A stretch of 64,000 nucleotides of DNA from an uncultured Ruminococcus sp. GTDB lineage: Bacteria; Bacillota; Clostridia; Lachnospirales; Lachnospiraceae. Every line of letters begins with the position of its first letter. Within the stretch, counting starts at the first letter, position 1. Where the stretch lies: positions 7,373 through 71,372 of the forward strand of contig UQVC01000012.1 in NCBI GenBank assembly GCA_900544395.1. Reading direction: 5' to 3'. Under the pieces are notes generated by a model. It ran no database searches. It was not told the DNA's origin and saw only the letters and a program-made list of their open reading frames with translations. Shown here in pieces: positions 35,673-44,370 of the stretch. A program made the position numbers and the translations under genes.

Positions 35673-36011
35673 TTAAAACTTAAACAGACTTTCTATCAGC
35701 TTCATTCTGATACGGTGGGCACAGCTGATAAATTCTTCAGCAATAACACTAAGTGCCATACAAATGCCACATACTGCTCCCATATAAATTCCTATTGATT
35801 TTCCAATATATTCCGTTCCAGACTTTGTAAGTTCGTAAATAGGTATTCCGAGTATTTTGACCGTCAGTGCATTTACATTTGTACTATATGCATTAGTAAA
35901 TCCAAAATAAATTGCAACACTCATCAATATCATTGCAAGAACAAATCCAATTATCAGTGCAACCAGAATTTGAACAAGCTCACAGAAAAAAATTTTCAGA
36001 TATTGTAGCAT
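35673..36011 (-). CDS. Small membrane protein, unknown
   Basis: The 112-residue frame has a long hydrophobic N-terminal helix (about residues 10-36) and a second hydrophobic stretch near 73-90, ending in a short basic tail. No family is recognised. No good ribosome site precedes the ATG, so the start or the gene itself may be degraded. It lies in a short accessory-looking stretch between ftsH and the DUF1846 gene. Confidence 0.45.
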   Translation of the reverse strand: MLQYLKIFFCELVQILVALIIGFVLAMILMSVAIYFGFTNAYSTNVNALTVKILGIPIYELTKSGTEYIGKSIGIYMGAVCGICMALSVIAEEFISCAHRIRMKLIESLFKF

Positions 36012-36079
36012 CCGGTATTTATCCAGAATTGTCTATCGATTTCAATGAATGGTCTTTTTAGGTACTGTAAAAAGTAACC

Positions 36080-36108
36080 TTGCAGAATTGATACAGATGT
36101 GCTATATT
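36080..36108 (+). promoter_or_regulatory. Promoter of a small RNA
   Basis: TTGCAG (36080-36085), a 17-nt spacer and TATATT (36103-36108). No ORF with a start follows before the terminator. Confidence 0.65.
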
Positions 36109-36113
36109 GAAAA

Positions 36114-36212
36114 TACAAAAGGAACAACCGCCCACAAGGGGTTGACCTCGCTAGAAAGTAATTATAGAATACCACCCTAACTCGCCAAAGTTCAAAGGGT
36201 GGTTTTTCTATA
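36114..36212 (+). ncRNA. Candidate small RNA, about 100 nt, possible type I antitoxin
   Basis: A transcript from the promoter at 36080 would run about 100 nt through an AACC.../GGTT-type hairpin (AACCGCCCACAAGGGGTT) into a strong terminator. No protein frame is present. It points toward, and ends 10 nt from, the stop codon of a holin-like toxin remnant on the other strand, the convergent layout of par/Fst-type antitoxin RNAs. Function inferred. Confidence 0.5.
36163..36212. terminator. Shared terminator hairpin of the small RNA locus
   Basis: ACCACCCT (36171-36178) pairs with AGGGTGGT (36196-36203), and the arms extend as TATAGAA / TTCTATA outside. TTTTT follows on the plus strand. Confidence 0.8.
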
Positions 36213-36222
36213 CCTTAAAACA

Positions 36223-36282
36223 TTATCTGATAAACGTAAATACGAATGTCAGCAATGCAAGAATGAACATTCCAAATGCCTC
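36223..36282 (-). pseudogene. Holin-like small toxin remnant
   Basis: The frame EAFGMFILALLTFVFTFIR ends in TAA and looks like the membrane helix of putative holin-like (Hol-Tox) type I toxins of about 30-35 residues. An in-frame TAA lies just before it, so the N-terminus is lost or the protein starts at the internal ATG at 36270 (15 residues). It converges on the small RNA at 36114-36212. Too short to be sure. Confidence 0.35.
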
Positions 36283-36431
36283 TTAACGGTATTTCAATTC
36301 CCTGATGCGAATGCATCCCATTAAGCAAATTCCTGATTTCAGGAAGATAGTTGAAATATAGCGTATTTTCCACACTTTTTGCACTATAATTATACAAAGC
36401 ATCCAAAATCAATAATTAGACCGTGAAAATA

Positions 36432-36461
36432 TTGTAAACTCCTCCCTATTTATAGTATACT
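36432..36461 (+). promoter_or_regulatory. Promoter of the DUF1846 gene
   Basis: TTGTAA (36432-36437), 18-nt spacer, TATACT (36456-36461), 79 nt before the start codon. Confidence 0.7.
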
Positions 36462-36540
36462 GTATCAGAAAAGGGGAAAATTTTTATTTTTCCTTCCGTT
36501 ACACGTAATACGAATAATAAATTGACAGAGGATTGAAATC

Positions 36541-38019
36541 ATGAAAATTGGATTTGATAACGAAAAGTATTTAAAGATGCAGTCCGAACATATCCGGGAA
36601 CGCATCAATCAGTTTGACAACAAACTATATCTTGAGTTTGGCGGAAAGTTATTTGATGACTATCACGCAGCCCGTGTACTTCCCGGATTTGAGCCAGACA
36701 GCAAGCTCCGCCTGTTAAAACAGCTCAGTGATCAGGCAGAGATCATCATTGTCATCAGTGCAAAAGATATTGAAAAGAACAAAGTACGTGGTGACCTTGG
36801 CATCACTTATGACTCTGACGTACTCCGCCTGATGGATTCTTATCGGGACAACGGTCTTTATGTCGGCAGCGTTGTGATCACACAATACTCCGGTCAGGAA
36901 AGTGCCTCTTTATTCCGCAACAGACTGGAGAACATGGGAATCCGTGTATACCAGCACTACTGTATCAATGGTTACCCGTCTAACATTCCACTGATCGTCA
37001 GTGATGAAGGCTACGGAAAAAATGATTATATTGAAACCACTCGTCCTCTTGTGATCATCACAGCACCGGGACCAGGCAGCGGAAAGATGGCCACCTGCCT
37101 GTCCCAGTTATATCATGAACACAAACGGGGAATTCATGCAGGATATGCAAAATTTGAGACATTCCCAATCTGGAACCTGCCTCTGAAGCACCCTGTAAAC
37201 CTGGCATACGAAGCTGCCACGGCTGACCTCAATGATGTAAACATGATCGATCCGTTCCATCTGGAAGCCTACGGAAAAACAACAGTCAACTACAACCGTG
37301 ACGTTGAGATTTTCCCGGTTCTAAATACAATATTCGAGAAAATTTATGGTAAGAGCCCTTACAAATCCCCAACAGATATGGGGGTTAATATGGCTGGAAA
37401 TTGTATCTGTGACGATGCCGTCTGCTGTGAAGCATCCCGTCAGGAGATCGTACGCCGTTACTATGATTCTCTCAACGCTCTTCTGAAAGGAAACAGTCCG
37501 GAAGAAGAGGCGCAGAAGATCGAACTACTGATGAATCAGGCCAATGTGACCATCGAAGACCGCCGCGTCGTAGCTGCTGCGTTAAAGCGTGCAGAAGAAA
37601 CCCATACACCGGCCGCCGCCCTGGAACTGGATGATGGACGCATTATCACCGGAAAGACTTCCAACCTTCTTGGTGCCTCTGCTGCCCTTCTTCTAAATGT
37701 GATCAAAGAGCTGGCCGGATTAAAGCATGAGCAGCATATTATCTCACCAGAATCGATCGAACCGATCCAGAAACTAAAAGTAGAATATTTGAAGAGCAAA
37801 AATCCTCGACTTCACACAGATGAAGTTCTGATTGCCCTCTCTGCAAGTGCTGCTTCTAATCCGGATGCCCGACTGGCACTGCAGCAGCTTTCTAAGTTGG
37901 ACGGATGTCAGGCACATACTTCTGTCATGTTATCTGATGTAGACATCCGAACCTTCAAACGTCTTGGGGTTCAGCTGACATGCGAAGCTGTTTATGAAAC
38001 CGGATATAATTATCACTAG
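36541..38019 (+). CDS. DUF1846 (UPF0371) family protein
   Basis: The 492-residue protein has the family opening IGFDNEKYLKMQSEHI, a nucleotide-binding-like IITAPGPGSGKMATCLSQ loop (about residues 175-193), and the AEFETFPIWNLP-like segment KFETFPIWNLPLKHP. The family is widespread in Firmicutes and its function is unsettled; the GPGSGKMATC loop suggests phosphate binding. It is a single-gene unit with its own promoter and terminator, followed by pyrG in the same direction. Confidence 0.92.
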   Translation: MKIGFDNEKYLKMQSEHIRERINQFDNKLYLEFGGKLFDDYHAARVLPGFEPDSKLRLLKQLSDQAEIIIVISAKDIEKNKVRGDLGITYDSDVLRLMDSYRDNGLYVGSVVITQYSGQESASLFRNRLENMGIRVYQHYCINGYPSNIPLIVSDEGYGKNDYIETTRPLVIITAPGPGSGKMATCLSQLYHEHKRGIHAGYAKFETFPIWNLPLKHPVNLAYEAATADLNDVNMIDPFHLEAYGKTTVNYNRDVEIFPVLNTIFEKIYGKSPYKSPTDMGVNMAGNCICDDAVCCEASRQEIVRRYYDSLNALLKGNSPEEEAQKIELLMNQANVTIEDRRVVAAALKRAEETHTPAAALELDDGRIITGKTSNLLGASAALLLNVIKELAGLKHEQHIISPESIEPIQKLKVEYLKSKNPRLHTDEVLIALSASAASNPDARLALQQLSKLDGCQAHTSVMLSDVDIRTFKRLGVQLTCEAVYETGYNYH

Positions 38020-38037
38020 AATATATGCTTCTGAAAG

Positions 38038-38065
38038 TCCTCTCCACACCGGAGAGGATTTTTTT
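38038..38065 (+). terminator. Terminator of the DUF1846 gene
   Basis: TCCTCTCC pairs with GGAGAGGA (8 bp, short loop) and is followed by seven T. Confidence 0.9.
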
Positions 38066-38088
38066 CAGATAAGAGGAAATCTTTATTG

Positions 38089-38135
38089 TTTCGAAAAAAA
38101 TACTTGTATTTTTTTCGAAAAAGAGAGTATACTCT
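38089..38135 (+). promoter_or_regulatory. pyrG promoter overlapped by two dyads
   Basis: The promoter TTGTAT (38104-38109), 18-nt spacer, TATACT (38128-38133) is covered by a perfect 15-bp inverted repeat (38089-38103 and 38106-38120, arms containing TTTCGAAAA) spanning the -35 box. A 12-bp palindrome AGAGTATACTCT (38124-38135) spans the -10. There is no G-run at the expected start, so the reiterative-transcription control of Bacillus pyrG seems absent. Confidence 0.65.
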
Positions 38136-38176
38136 TTTTTTAATATTTTTATTCATATCAAAAAAGGAGGATCACT

Positions 38177-39799
38177 ATGGCAGTAAAATATGTATTTGTG
38201 ACTGGTGGAGTTGTTTCAGGACTTGGGAAAGGAATTACCGCCGCATCTCTGGGCAGACTTTTAAAAGCCCGCGGATATACGGTAACCATGCAGAAATTTG
38301 ACCCTTATATCAATATCGATCCAGGAACGATGAATCCAGTACAGCATGGAGAAGTATTCGTAACGGATGACGGAGCTGAAACTGATCTGGATCTTGGACA
38401 TTATGAACGTTTTATTGATGAAAGTCTGACAAAAAATTCCAATGTCACGACCGGAAAAATCTACTGGTCCGTTTTGCAGAAAGAACGAAGAGGTGATTTC
38501 GGCGGCGGAACTGTTCAGGTCATTCCTCACATCACCAATGAGATCAAAAGCAGATTTTACCGCAATCCTTCTGCAGAACATACAGAAATCGCGATCATTG
38601 AAGTCGGCGGAACCGTTGGAGACATTGAGAGTCAGCCTTTTCTCGAATCTATCCGTCAGTTCCAGCATGAAAAAGGACATGAAAATGTGATTTTGATCCA
38701 TGTCACTTTAATTCCATATTTAAAGGCTTCTCAGGAAATGAAGACAAAACCTACACAGGCCAGTGTCAAAGAACTGCAGGGAATGGGCATTCAGCCGGAT
38801 ATCATCGTATGCCGTTCTGAACATCCTCTGGATCAGGGGATCAAAGATAAAATTTCCCTGTTCTGTAATCTTCCGGCAAACCATGTTCTTCAAAATCTGG
38901 ATGTAGACTATTTATATGAAGCACCTCTTGCCATGGAAAAGGAACGTCTCGCACAGGTTGTATGCGAATGTTTGCATCTGGACTGCCCAAATCCAGATTT
39001 AAGTGACTGGGAAACCATGGTTGACAATTTAAGGCATCCTGTATCCAGGGTTCGTATCGCACTGGTCGGAAAATACGTGCAGCTTCACGATGCTTATATC
39101 AGTGTTGTAGAAGCATTAAAGCATGGAGGAATCTACAGCCATACAACTGTGGAGATCAAATGGATAGACGCCGAGACAGTGACTCCTGAAACCGCCGATG
39201 AGATTTTTAAAGATGTGACCGGAATCCTGGTTCCCGGCGGATTTGGTCACCGCGGTGTGGAAGGCAAGATCGAAGCCATCCGCTACGCCCGCACACATAA
39301 AATCCCGTTCCTCGGTATCTGTCTCGGCATGCAGCTTGCAATCGTAGAATTTTCCCGCAATGTGATCGGCTATCACGATGCACACAGTCTGGAATTGAAT
39401 CCTTCTACAACACATCCCGTGATCCACATCATGCAGGATCAAATCGGTATCGAAGATATCGGTGGAACACTTCGCCTGGGGGCTTATCCATGCATTCTGG
39501 ACAAAACATCCAAAGCATATGAAGTCTATCAGAAAGAAGAAATTCAGGAGCGACACAGACATCGCTATGAAGTCAACAATGACTATCGCGACATTCTTAC
39601 CAAAAGTGGCATGAACCTTTGCGGGCTCTCTCCTGACGGCAAGATTGTTGAAATGATCGAACTCAAGGAGCATCCATGGTTTATTGCCACACAGGCACAT
39701 CCGGAATTGAAATCGCGGCCGAATAAACCACATCCGCTGTTCAAAGGATTTGTAGAGGCAGCAGCAGAATTGTCGAAGCAACGTACACTTTCTAAATAG
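38177..39799 (+). CDS. pyrG: CTP synthase
   Basis: PyrG aminates UTP to CTP with ATP and glutamine. The 540-residue protein has the synthetase domain (KYVFVTGGVVSGLGKGITAA with its P-loop, and QKFDPYINIDPGTMNP) and a C-terminal class I glutamine amidotransferase with GGFGHRGVEG, the nucleophile in GICLGMQ, and the HPE triad (QAHPEL). AAGGAGGA sits before the ATG. It is transcribed alone between two terminators. Confidence 0.98.
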   Translation: MAVKYVFVTGGVVSGLGKGITAASLGRLLKARGYTVTMQKFDPYINIDPGTMNPVQHGEVFVTDDGAETDLDLGHYERFIDESLTKNSNVTTGKIYWSVLQKERRGDFGGGTVQVIPHITNEIKSRFYRNPSAEHTEIAIIEVGGTVGDIESQPFLESIRQFQHEKGHENVILIHVTLIPYLKASQEMKTKPTQASVKELQGMGIQPDIIVCRSEHPLDQGIKDKISLFCNLPANHVLQNLDVDYLYEAPLAMEKERLAQVVCECLHLDCPNPDLSDWETMVDNLRHPVSRVRIALVGKYVQLHDAYISVVEALKHGGIYSHTTVEIKWIDAETVTPETADEIFKDVTGILVPGGFGHRGVEGKIEAIRYARTHKIPFLGICLGMQLAIVEFSRNVIGYHDAHSLELNPSTTHPVIHIMQDQIGIEDIGGTLRLGAYPCILDKTSKAYEVYQKEEIQERHRHRYEVNNDYRDILTKSGMNLCGLSPDGKIVEMIELKEHPWFIATQAHPELKSRPNKPHPLFKGFVEAAAELSKQRTLSK

Positions 39800-39825
39800 C
39801 GCTTCCACTCCCGCAGTATGAAAAG

Positions 39826-39863
39826 GACGCGAAATTGTAATTCTGATTTCGCGTCTCTTTCAT
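39826..39863. terminator. Terminator between pyrG and the VanZ-like gene
   Basis: A perfect 10-bp stem GACGCGAAAT / ATTTCGCGTC with a 10-nt loop, followed by T-rich sequence. It stands between convergent genes and may serve both. Confidence 0.85.
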
Positions 39864-39893
39864 TTTTTATGCAAAAGCATAATTCTATTCCAT

Positions 39894-40496
39894 TCAGACC
39901 ATCCATCGCCAGTTAAACAAGAAAAACTGTCCAGATAAAGAAAGAACCAGATAAACCCACGGTTCTTTTCTTCCAAGCCCTTCATTTCTGCGGCCATATT
40001 TCAACCGTACAATGTAGGAAAAACAACGCCAGATTCCCCATCCGAGCATGGTTCCCAGCATATTCATAAGCAGATCTTCTACATCTGAGACACGTCTGTT
40101 GAAAAGCTGACAGAATTCGATTCCAAATGAAAACCCGAGTCCGGTCAGAGCAGTTCGAAACAGGCTTTGATAATTTTTCCAGATCAAAGGCAATAAAAAT
40201 CCAAGCGGCATAAACATCACGATATTTAAAATCATACTGAGATGAATCCCATTATGAAAGGGAACTAAATTAATTTCTTTTTGAAGCTCCATCCCCGGGT
40301 ATTGCCCGACTTCCCAGATTGTTCCAATTCCGGTTGTCTCCAAAACCAGATACACATAAACCAAAAAAATACCAACCCAGACTATATGAACCATATTTGT
40401 TTTTTTATGAGCAAGTAGGATTTGAAGCAAGATATAAATCACACATGGCAGCAAAATACAAAATAGCGGATACAGGGTAAAAATCATGTTTTTCAT
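39894..40496 (-). CDS. VanZ-family membrane protein
   Basis: The 200-residue protein has about five membrane helices and the VanZ pattern: NLVPFHNGIHLSMILNIVMFMPLGFLLP, then GFSFGIEFCQLFNRRVSDVEDLLMNMLGTMLGWG. Members include the teicoplanin-resistance protein VanZ, but most are chromosomal proteins of unknown role. No vanA-type genes are nearby, so no resistance function should be inferred. It lies about 95 nt after a PAP2 phosphatase gene. Confidence 0.88.
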   Translation of the reverse strand: MKNMIFTLYPLFCILLPCVIYILLQILLAHKKTNMVHIVWVGIFLVYVYLVLETTGIGTIWEVGQYPGMELQKEINLVPFHNGIHLSMILNIVMFMPLGFLLPLIWKNYQSLFRTALTGLGFSFGIEFCQLFNRRVSDVEDLLMNMLGTMLGWGIWRCFSYIVRLKYGRRNEGLGRKEPWVYLVLSLSGQFFLFNWRWMV

Positions 40497-40590
40497 AAGG
40501 GAAATACTCCTTTCACTATCAATATGTTTTCCAACCGGAAACCTTATTGATAGTCTGACAGATAAATTTAAAGATCCGAAAAAAAGATTC

Positions 40591-41133
40591 TTAAGCTTTT
40601 CTAAACATTATCCCAGATTTCACCATTTTCACTGCTCCCCATGCAGCCAGCACTCCTACAACCGCTCCGCCAATCACATCGGTCGGATAATGCACTCCCA
40701 CATACAACCTGGAAAGGGAGATCAAAACTGCCAGTATCACAAGCGAAATCCCCCATTTTCTCTCCAGAAATGGATACATAGCCAATGCTGCCCCAAAAGA
40801 AGCACAGGTATGCCCGGAAGGAAACGAAAAATCCGGCTGTGGCTCGATCAACAATTTCAATCCCCCGACCACCTCATAGGGACGGATTCTGGCAACGATA
40901 TTTTTAAGCGCCACATTCGTGATCAAAGCCCCGATTGCCAGCGCCATCAACGCTGCGATTCCTGCTTTTCTCGTCTTTTTAGGAATCAAAAGCAGGAGCC
41001 CCAACAAAATCCAGAACCATCCTGCATCTCCCAGGTGCGTGATTGTTTTCCAGATTCCATCCATCCAATCTTGTCTGATATATTCCTGAATGAACAAAAG
41101 AGCCTGCCCATCCCACTGTAAAGCTGCTTCCAT
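40591..41133 (-). CDS. PAP2-family membrane phosphatase
   Basis: The 180-residue protein has five to six helices and all three phosphatase motifs: KNIVARIRP, FPSGHTCASFG and SRLYVGVHYPTDVIGG, with the catalytic histidines in PSGH and VGVH. Such enzymes dephosphorylate undecaprenyl pyrophosphate or phosphatidic or phosphatidylglycerol phosphates at the outer face of the membrane. The length fits BcrC/PgpB-like proteins. It follows the dihydrouridine synthase gene by 12 nt. Confidence 0.93.
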   Translation of the reverse strand: MEAALQWDGQALLFIQEYIRQDWMDGIWKTITHLGDAGWFWILLGLLLLIPKKTRKAGIAALMALAIGALITNVALKNIVARIRPYEVVGGLKLLIEPQPDFSFPSGHTCASFGAALAMYPFLERKWGISLVILAVLISLSRLYVGVHYPTDVIGGAVVGVLAAWGAVKMVKSGIMFRKA

Positions 41134-41145
41134 TTTCCTCTCCTT

Positions 41146-42084
41146 CTACCTTACATCCTGTTCCTCAAACAATGCGCCTACAATCTCTTCGTACACTTTG
41201 AGTTTCTCCGCTTTTTTGATCTTCTTTGCGTATTTCTCATACTGTGTGAACAGCGGAGCCATATAAAACCACAGCTCTTTCATCTTAAAAAGCACGGTTT
41301 TCTCCCCAAAGAGAACCTCCTGATATTCCTCATATAGCTCATCGTGAAAGGCACGGACCCTGTCTTTTTGAACCGGTACGTCCTGTCTGATCTGCATCAC
41401 CAGTCCCGGATTTTTCAAAATTCCTCTGCCGATCATCACTGTCGTTATTTCCGGAAACCGATGTCGGATTTGTTCATACTCCTCTTTCGTACAAATATCA
41501 CCATTATAGCAGAGTCTGTTCCTACTGTGTTTCACCGCATACTCAAACACTTCCAAATTGGGCGTATGTTTGTAAAAATCCGTCTGAATTCTGGGGTGAA
41601 TGATCAGTTCTTCCATCGGATACTGATTATAAATTTCCAAAAGTTCGAAAAACTCTTCCGGACTTTCCTTTCCAATCCGTGTCTTAATAGAAATACGGCT
41701 CTGCGTCTTTTCAAAAATTTCTTCCAAAAACGCCCGCAATCTGTCCGGCTCTGCCAAAAAACCGGATCCCCGCCCCTTGCTCACCACGGTTTTAGACGGA
41801 CATCCCAAATTCAGGTTGATCTCATCGTATCCATATTCTTTCAGCTTTTTTGCTGTCTTTATAAAATCCTCTGCCGAATTGGTCAAAATCTGGGGAATCG
41901 CGCGCATCCCCCGGTTATTTTCCGGTAAGATATCACTCTTTTCACGTGCACTTAATTTTCCTTTCTGATTCGGCTTGATAAACGGAATAAAATACTTGTC
42001 AATTCCACCAAAATAATGCTCGTACGCTTTTCGATATACATATCCACTGATTCCTTCCAGCGGTGCAAAATAAAAGTTTTCCAC
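41146..42084 (-). CDS. tRNA-dihydrouridine synthase family protein
   Basis: Dus enzymes reduce uridines in tRNA D-loops with FMN. The protein begins ENFYFAPLEGISGYVYRKA and has the catalytic cysteine in INLNLGCPSKTVVSKGRGSGF and the FMN-phosphate region NGDICTKEEY...MIGRGILKNPGL. I start at a GTG at 42084 because AGGAG lies 6 nt upstream; the frame to 42144 adds 20 residues with no family match. The length (312) is typical. Confidence 0.92.
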   Translation of the reverse strand: MENFYFAPLEGISGYVYRKAYEHYFGGIDKYFIPFIKPNQKGKLSAREKSDILPENNRGMRAIPQILTNSAEDFIKTAKKLKEYGYDEINLNLGCPSKTVVSKGRGSGFLAEPDRLRAFLEEIFEKTQSRISIKTRIGKESPEEFFELLEIYNQYPMEELIIHPRIQTDFYKHTPNLEVFEYAVKHSRNRLCYNGDICTKEEYEQIRHRFPEITTVMIGRGILKNPGLVMQIRQDVPVQKDRVRAFHDELYEEYQEVLFGEKTVLFKMKELWFYMAPLFTQYEKYAKKIKKAEKLKVYEEIVGALFEEQDVR

Positions 42085-42156
42085 AGTCTTCTCCTGCCTC
42101 TTGTTTATTCGCTCCATTATAGCATATATTTCTGAATTTGGCACCTTACAATCTAC

Positions 42157-42181
42157 AAAAGCGGACTCCGCAGAGCCCGCT
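42157..42181 (-). terminator. Terminator after the YhgE/Pip pair
   Basis: On the minus strand GCGGGCTC pairs with GAGTCCGC (one mismatch) around a TGCG loop and runs into TTTTG, 9 nt after the stop codon. Confidence 0.75.
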
Positions 42182-42189
42182 CAAATCTG

Positions 42190-44370
42190 TCACATCAGTT
42201 TTGTGTCTTCGAGTTTTTCCATAAACAATTCATTCAGCCGTATGACTGGCTTTCGAAGCACCAGTCCCAAAAACAGAGAAGCTGCAAGGAACAGACACAT
42301 GATTCCCAGTTCTTTCCAGTACGTGTACTGATAAAATCCTGCTACGCATTCTCTCATAGCCGTCATGCTGTGTGCAAATGGTAAAAACGGATAAATCTTT
42401 CTGAAAATCTCCGGCGCCACTTCAATCGGAAAGGTTCCACCTGAGCCTGCCACCTGCATAACCAAAAGAACAACACATATTGCCTTCCCCACATCTCCAA
42501 AAGAAACCGTAAACGTATAAATCATATTTACATACACAATACTGCTCACCCAGCCTGCCAGAAGAAATAAAAATGGGTGTTCACACTGAATCCCGAGAAA
42601 ATACAAATCTCCCAGGCAAATCAGTCCGCTTTGAAACAGTCCCATCACAAGAAACAGAAGATATCTTCCCAGATACATCTGATACGGTTTGAGCGGATGC
42701 AGTTCTCTTTTTAAGTTTTTCGATGCAGTCACCTTCATCATCGCTACCAGAATGATCCCGCCTACCCAGATCGAAAGGGTCGAATAGAACGGCGCCATGG
42801 CAGAACCATAATTCTCTACCGGATACAGTTTCTTTGTCTGCATCCGCACCGGAGCTGACACAAAACTGCTGATCACATCCGGACCGCTTCCAAGGATAGT
42901 CTTTAAGCTTTCCATATTTCCATCCTGGGCTGCCGCTGCCAGCTTCTCTGCCGCCTGATTCACTTTGCCTGCCGTTTCAGAAAGCAGCACCGCTGAATCA
43001 TCCAGTGTTGTTTTTAATGTTCCCAGACCGGATCCAGCATCTTTGGACAAGGTTTCCATATTTTTCATACCTTTGTCCATACTTCCAAACAAGGCCTGCA
43101 CTGCGCTGCTTGTATCTCCTAATGTACCGAACATGGTATTTAACTGCGTCTTTACATTGTTCTCATAATCCGAACGGATCCCTGCGATCTCCTGGGAGCT
43201 CTGTTGTACCAGCTGATCCAACTGTGCCTGATAATTGCCCGCCTCCCCCACTGTCTCGGTGATCTTCGCTGCTGCTTCGTTTAATTTGTCCCGCACGGCT
43301 TCCTGATGTGCGATGGATTCATTCAGACTGCCGATGATCGGCTGAAGCAGATCGGATGCGATTGGAAAGGAATCTGCCAGCTGCTGCACACTGTCCCGAA
43401 AACTTACATACCGGTCGATCACAACCTGAACTTCTGCCGCCACGCTGTTTAATGCCCCTGCAGCTGCCTGAGCATCTGTAGAAACAGAAGAAAATGCACT
43501 GTTGATCTGTCCGGATATGGCATCATAACATTGACTTCCCTGAGCCAGCACCTGATTGATACTTTCCGTGGTCCCGGAAACTGCACCTTGCAGAGAATCC
43601 ACAGAATTTCCCGTTTCATTGAGCAAAGACAGATTCGTCTGTGTATTCTCTCCTGCTTTCTTTAAAATATCCGCAGTTGCGTCCAACATCTGCTGCATGG
43701 AAACCGTCATATTTGAAAATGCACGGACTGTGCCGGCTGTGGAATCTAAATCTGCTCCGATCTTTCTGATGTTTTCCGTCAGATTTTTCGCTGCTGTCTG
43801 GGTTCCTTCCCTGTCTGTCACCTCTGAAATCATATCCAGAAGATCCAGTCCTGCCTGCGCTGCCGTCTTTACAAACACCTCATCGATCTGTTTTTGTACT
43901 GCGCTGGCTCCTTTGTCTGTTACCTTCGGCGCAATGGCATTTTCTTTTTCATTGAGGTAATACAGAATATCCGAATGTGTCACATCTTCCGAAAACAAAC
44001 TCATCATATCCTGACTGAAATGTTCCGGGATCACGATCGCCGCATAATATTTTCCGGATCTGACCCCTTCCACTGCTTCTTTTTTTCCAGTAAAGGTCCA
44101 GTTTAACTGATCATTTTCCCGCAGACTGGAAATCACCGTATCTCCGATGTTGACCGTCAGCGGCAGCACTTCCCCCTCATATCCTTCATCCGTATTTGCA
44201 ACCGCTACTTTCAGTCCTTTTGTATTCGAATAAGGATCCCAGCTTGCGGCAATATTAAACCACGCATAAAGAGACGGCACCACGCACAGTCCAAGCGCTA
44301 CGATCATGGCAATCACATTTTTCTTAATATGCGAAATATCATATAAAAAGACGCGTATTATCTTCTTCAT
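42190..44370 (-). CDS. YhgE/Pip-domain membrane protein (second of pair)
   Basis: The 726-residue protein has an N-terminal membrane helix with VPSLYAWFNIAASWDPYSNTKGLKVAVANTD, the standard opening of YhgE/Pip proteins. A long extracytoplasmic region of predicted helices and coiled coil (about residues 180-490) follows, then five to six C-terminal helices of the ABC-2 membrane type. Relatives include phage infection protein Pip and the EsaA-like family; the substrate is unknown. It overlaps the preceding gene by 4 nt (ATGA), so the pair is translationally coupled and may form a heterodimer. Confidence 0.88.
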   Translation of the reverse strand: MKKIIRVFLYDISHIKKNVIAMIVALGLCVVPSLYAWFNIAASWDPYSNTKGLKVAVANTDEGYEGEVLPLTVNIGDTVISSLRENDQLNWTFTGKKEAVEGVRSGKYYAAIVIPEHFSQDMMSLFSEDVTHSDILYYLNEKENAIAPKVTDKGASAVQKQIDEVFVKTAAQAGLDLLDMISEVTDREGTQTAAKNLTENIRKIGADLDSTAGTVRAFSNMTVSMQQMLDATADILKKAGENTQTNLSLLNETGNSVDSLQGAVSGTTESINQVLAQGSQCYDAISGQINSAFSSVSTDAQAAAGALNSVAAEVQVVIDRYVSFRDSVQQLADSFPIASDLLQPIIGSLNESIAHQEAVRDKLNEAAAKITETVGEAGNYQAQLDQLVQQSSQEIAGIRSDYENNVKTQLNTMFGTLGDTSSAVQALFGSMDKGMKNMETLSKDAGSGLGTLKTTLDDSAVLLSETAGKVNQAAEKLAAAAQDGNMESLKTILGSGPDVISSFVSAPVRMQTKKLYPVENYGSAMAPFYSTLSIWVGGIILVAMMKVTASKNLKRELHPLKPYQMYLGRYLLFLVMGLFQSGLICLGDLYFLGIQCEHPFLFLLAGWVSSIVYVNMIYTFTVSFGDVGKAICVVLLVMQVAGSGGTFPIEVAPEIFRKIYPFLPFAHSMTAMRECVAGFYQYTYWKELGIMCLFLAASLFLGLVLRKPVIRLNELFMEKLEDTKLM

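Noticed and set aside
36215..36412. 65-codon minus-strand ORF near the small RNA
   Set aside because: No ribosome site and no family likeness. The holin-like frame in the same DNA is a better reading, though itself broken.
39894..40496. VanZ as a glycopeptide resistance gene
   Set aside because: The protein belongs to the broad VanZ family but no vanH/A/X or regulator genes are near.
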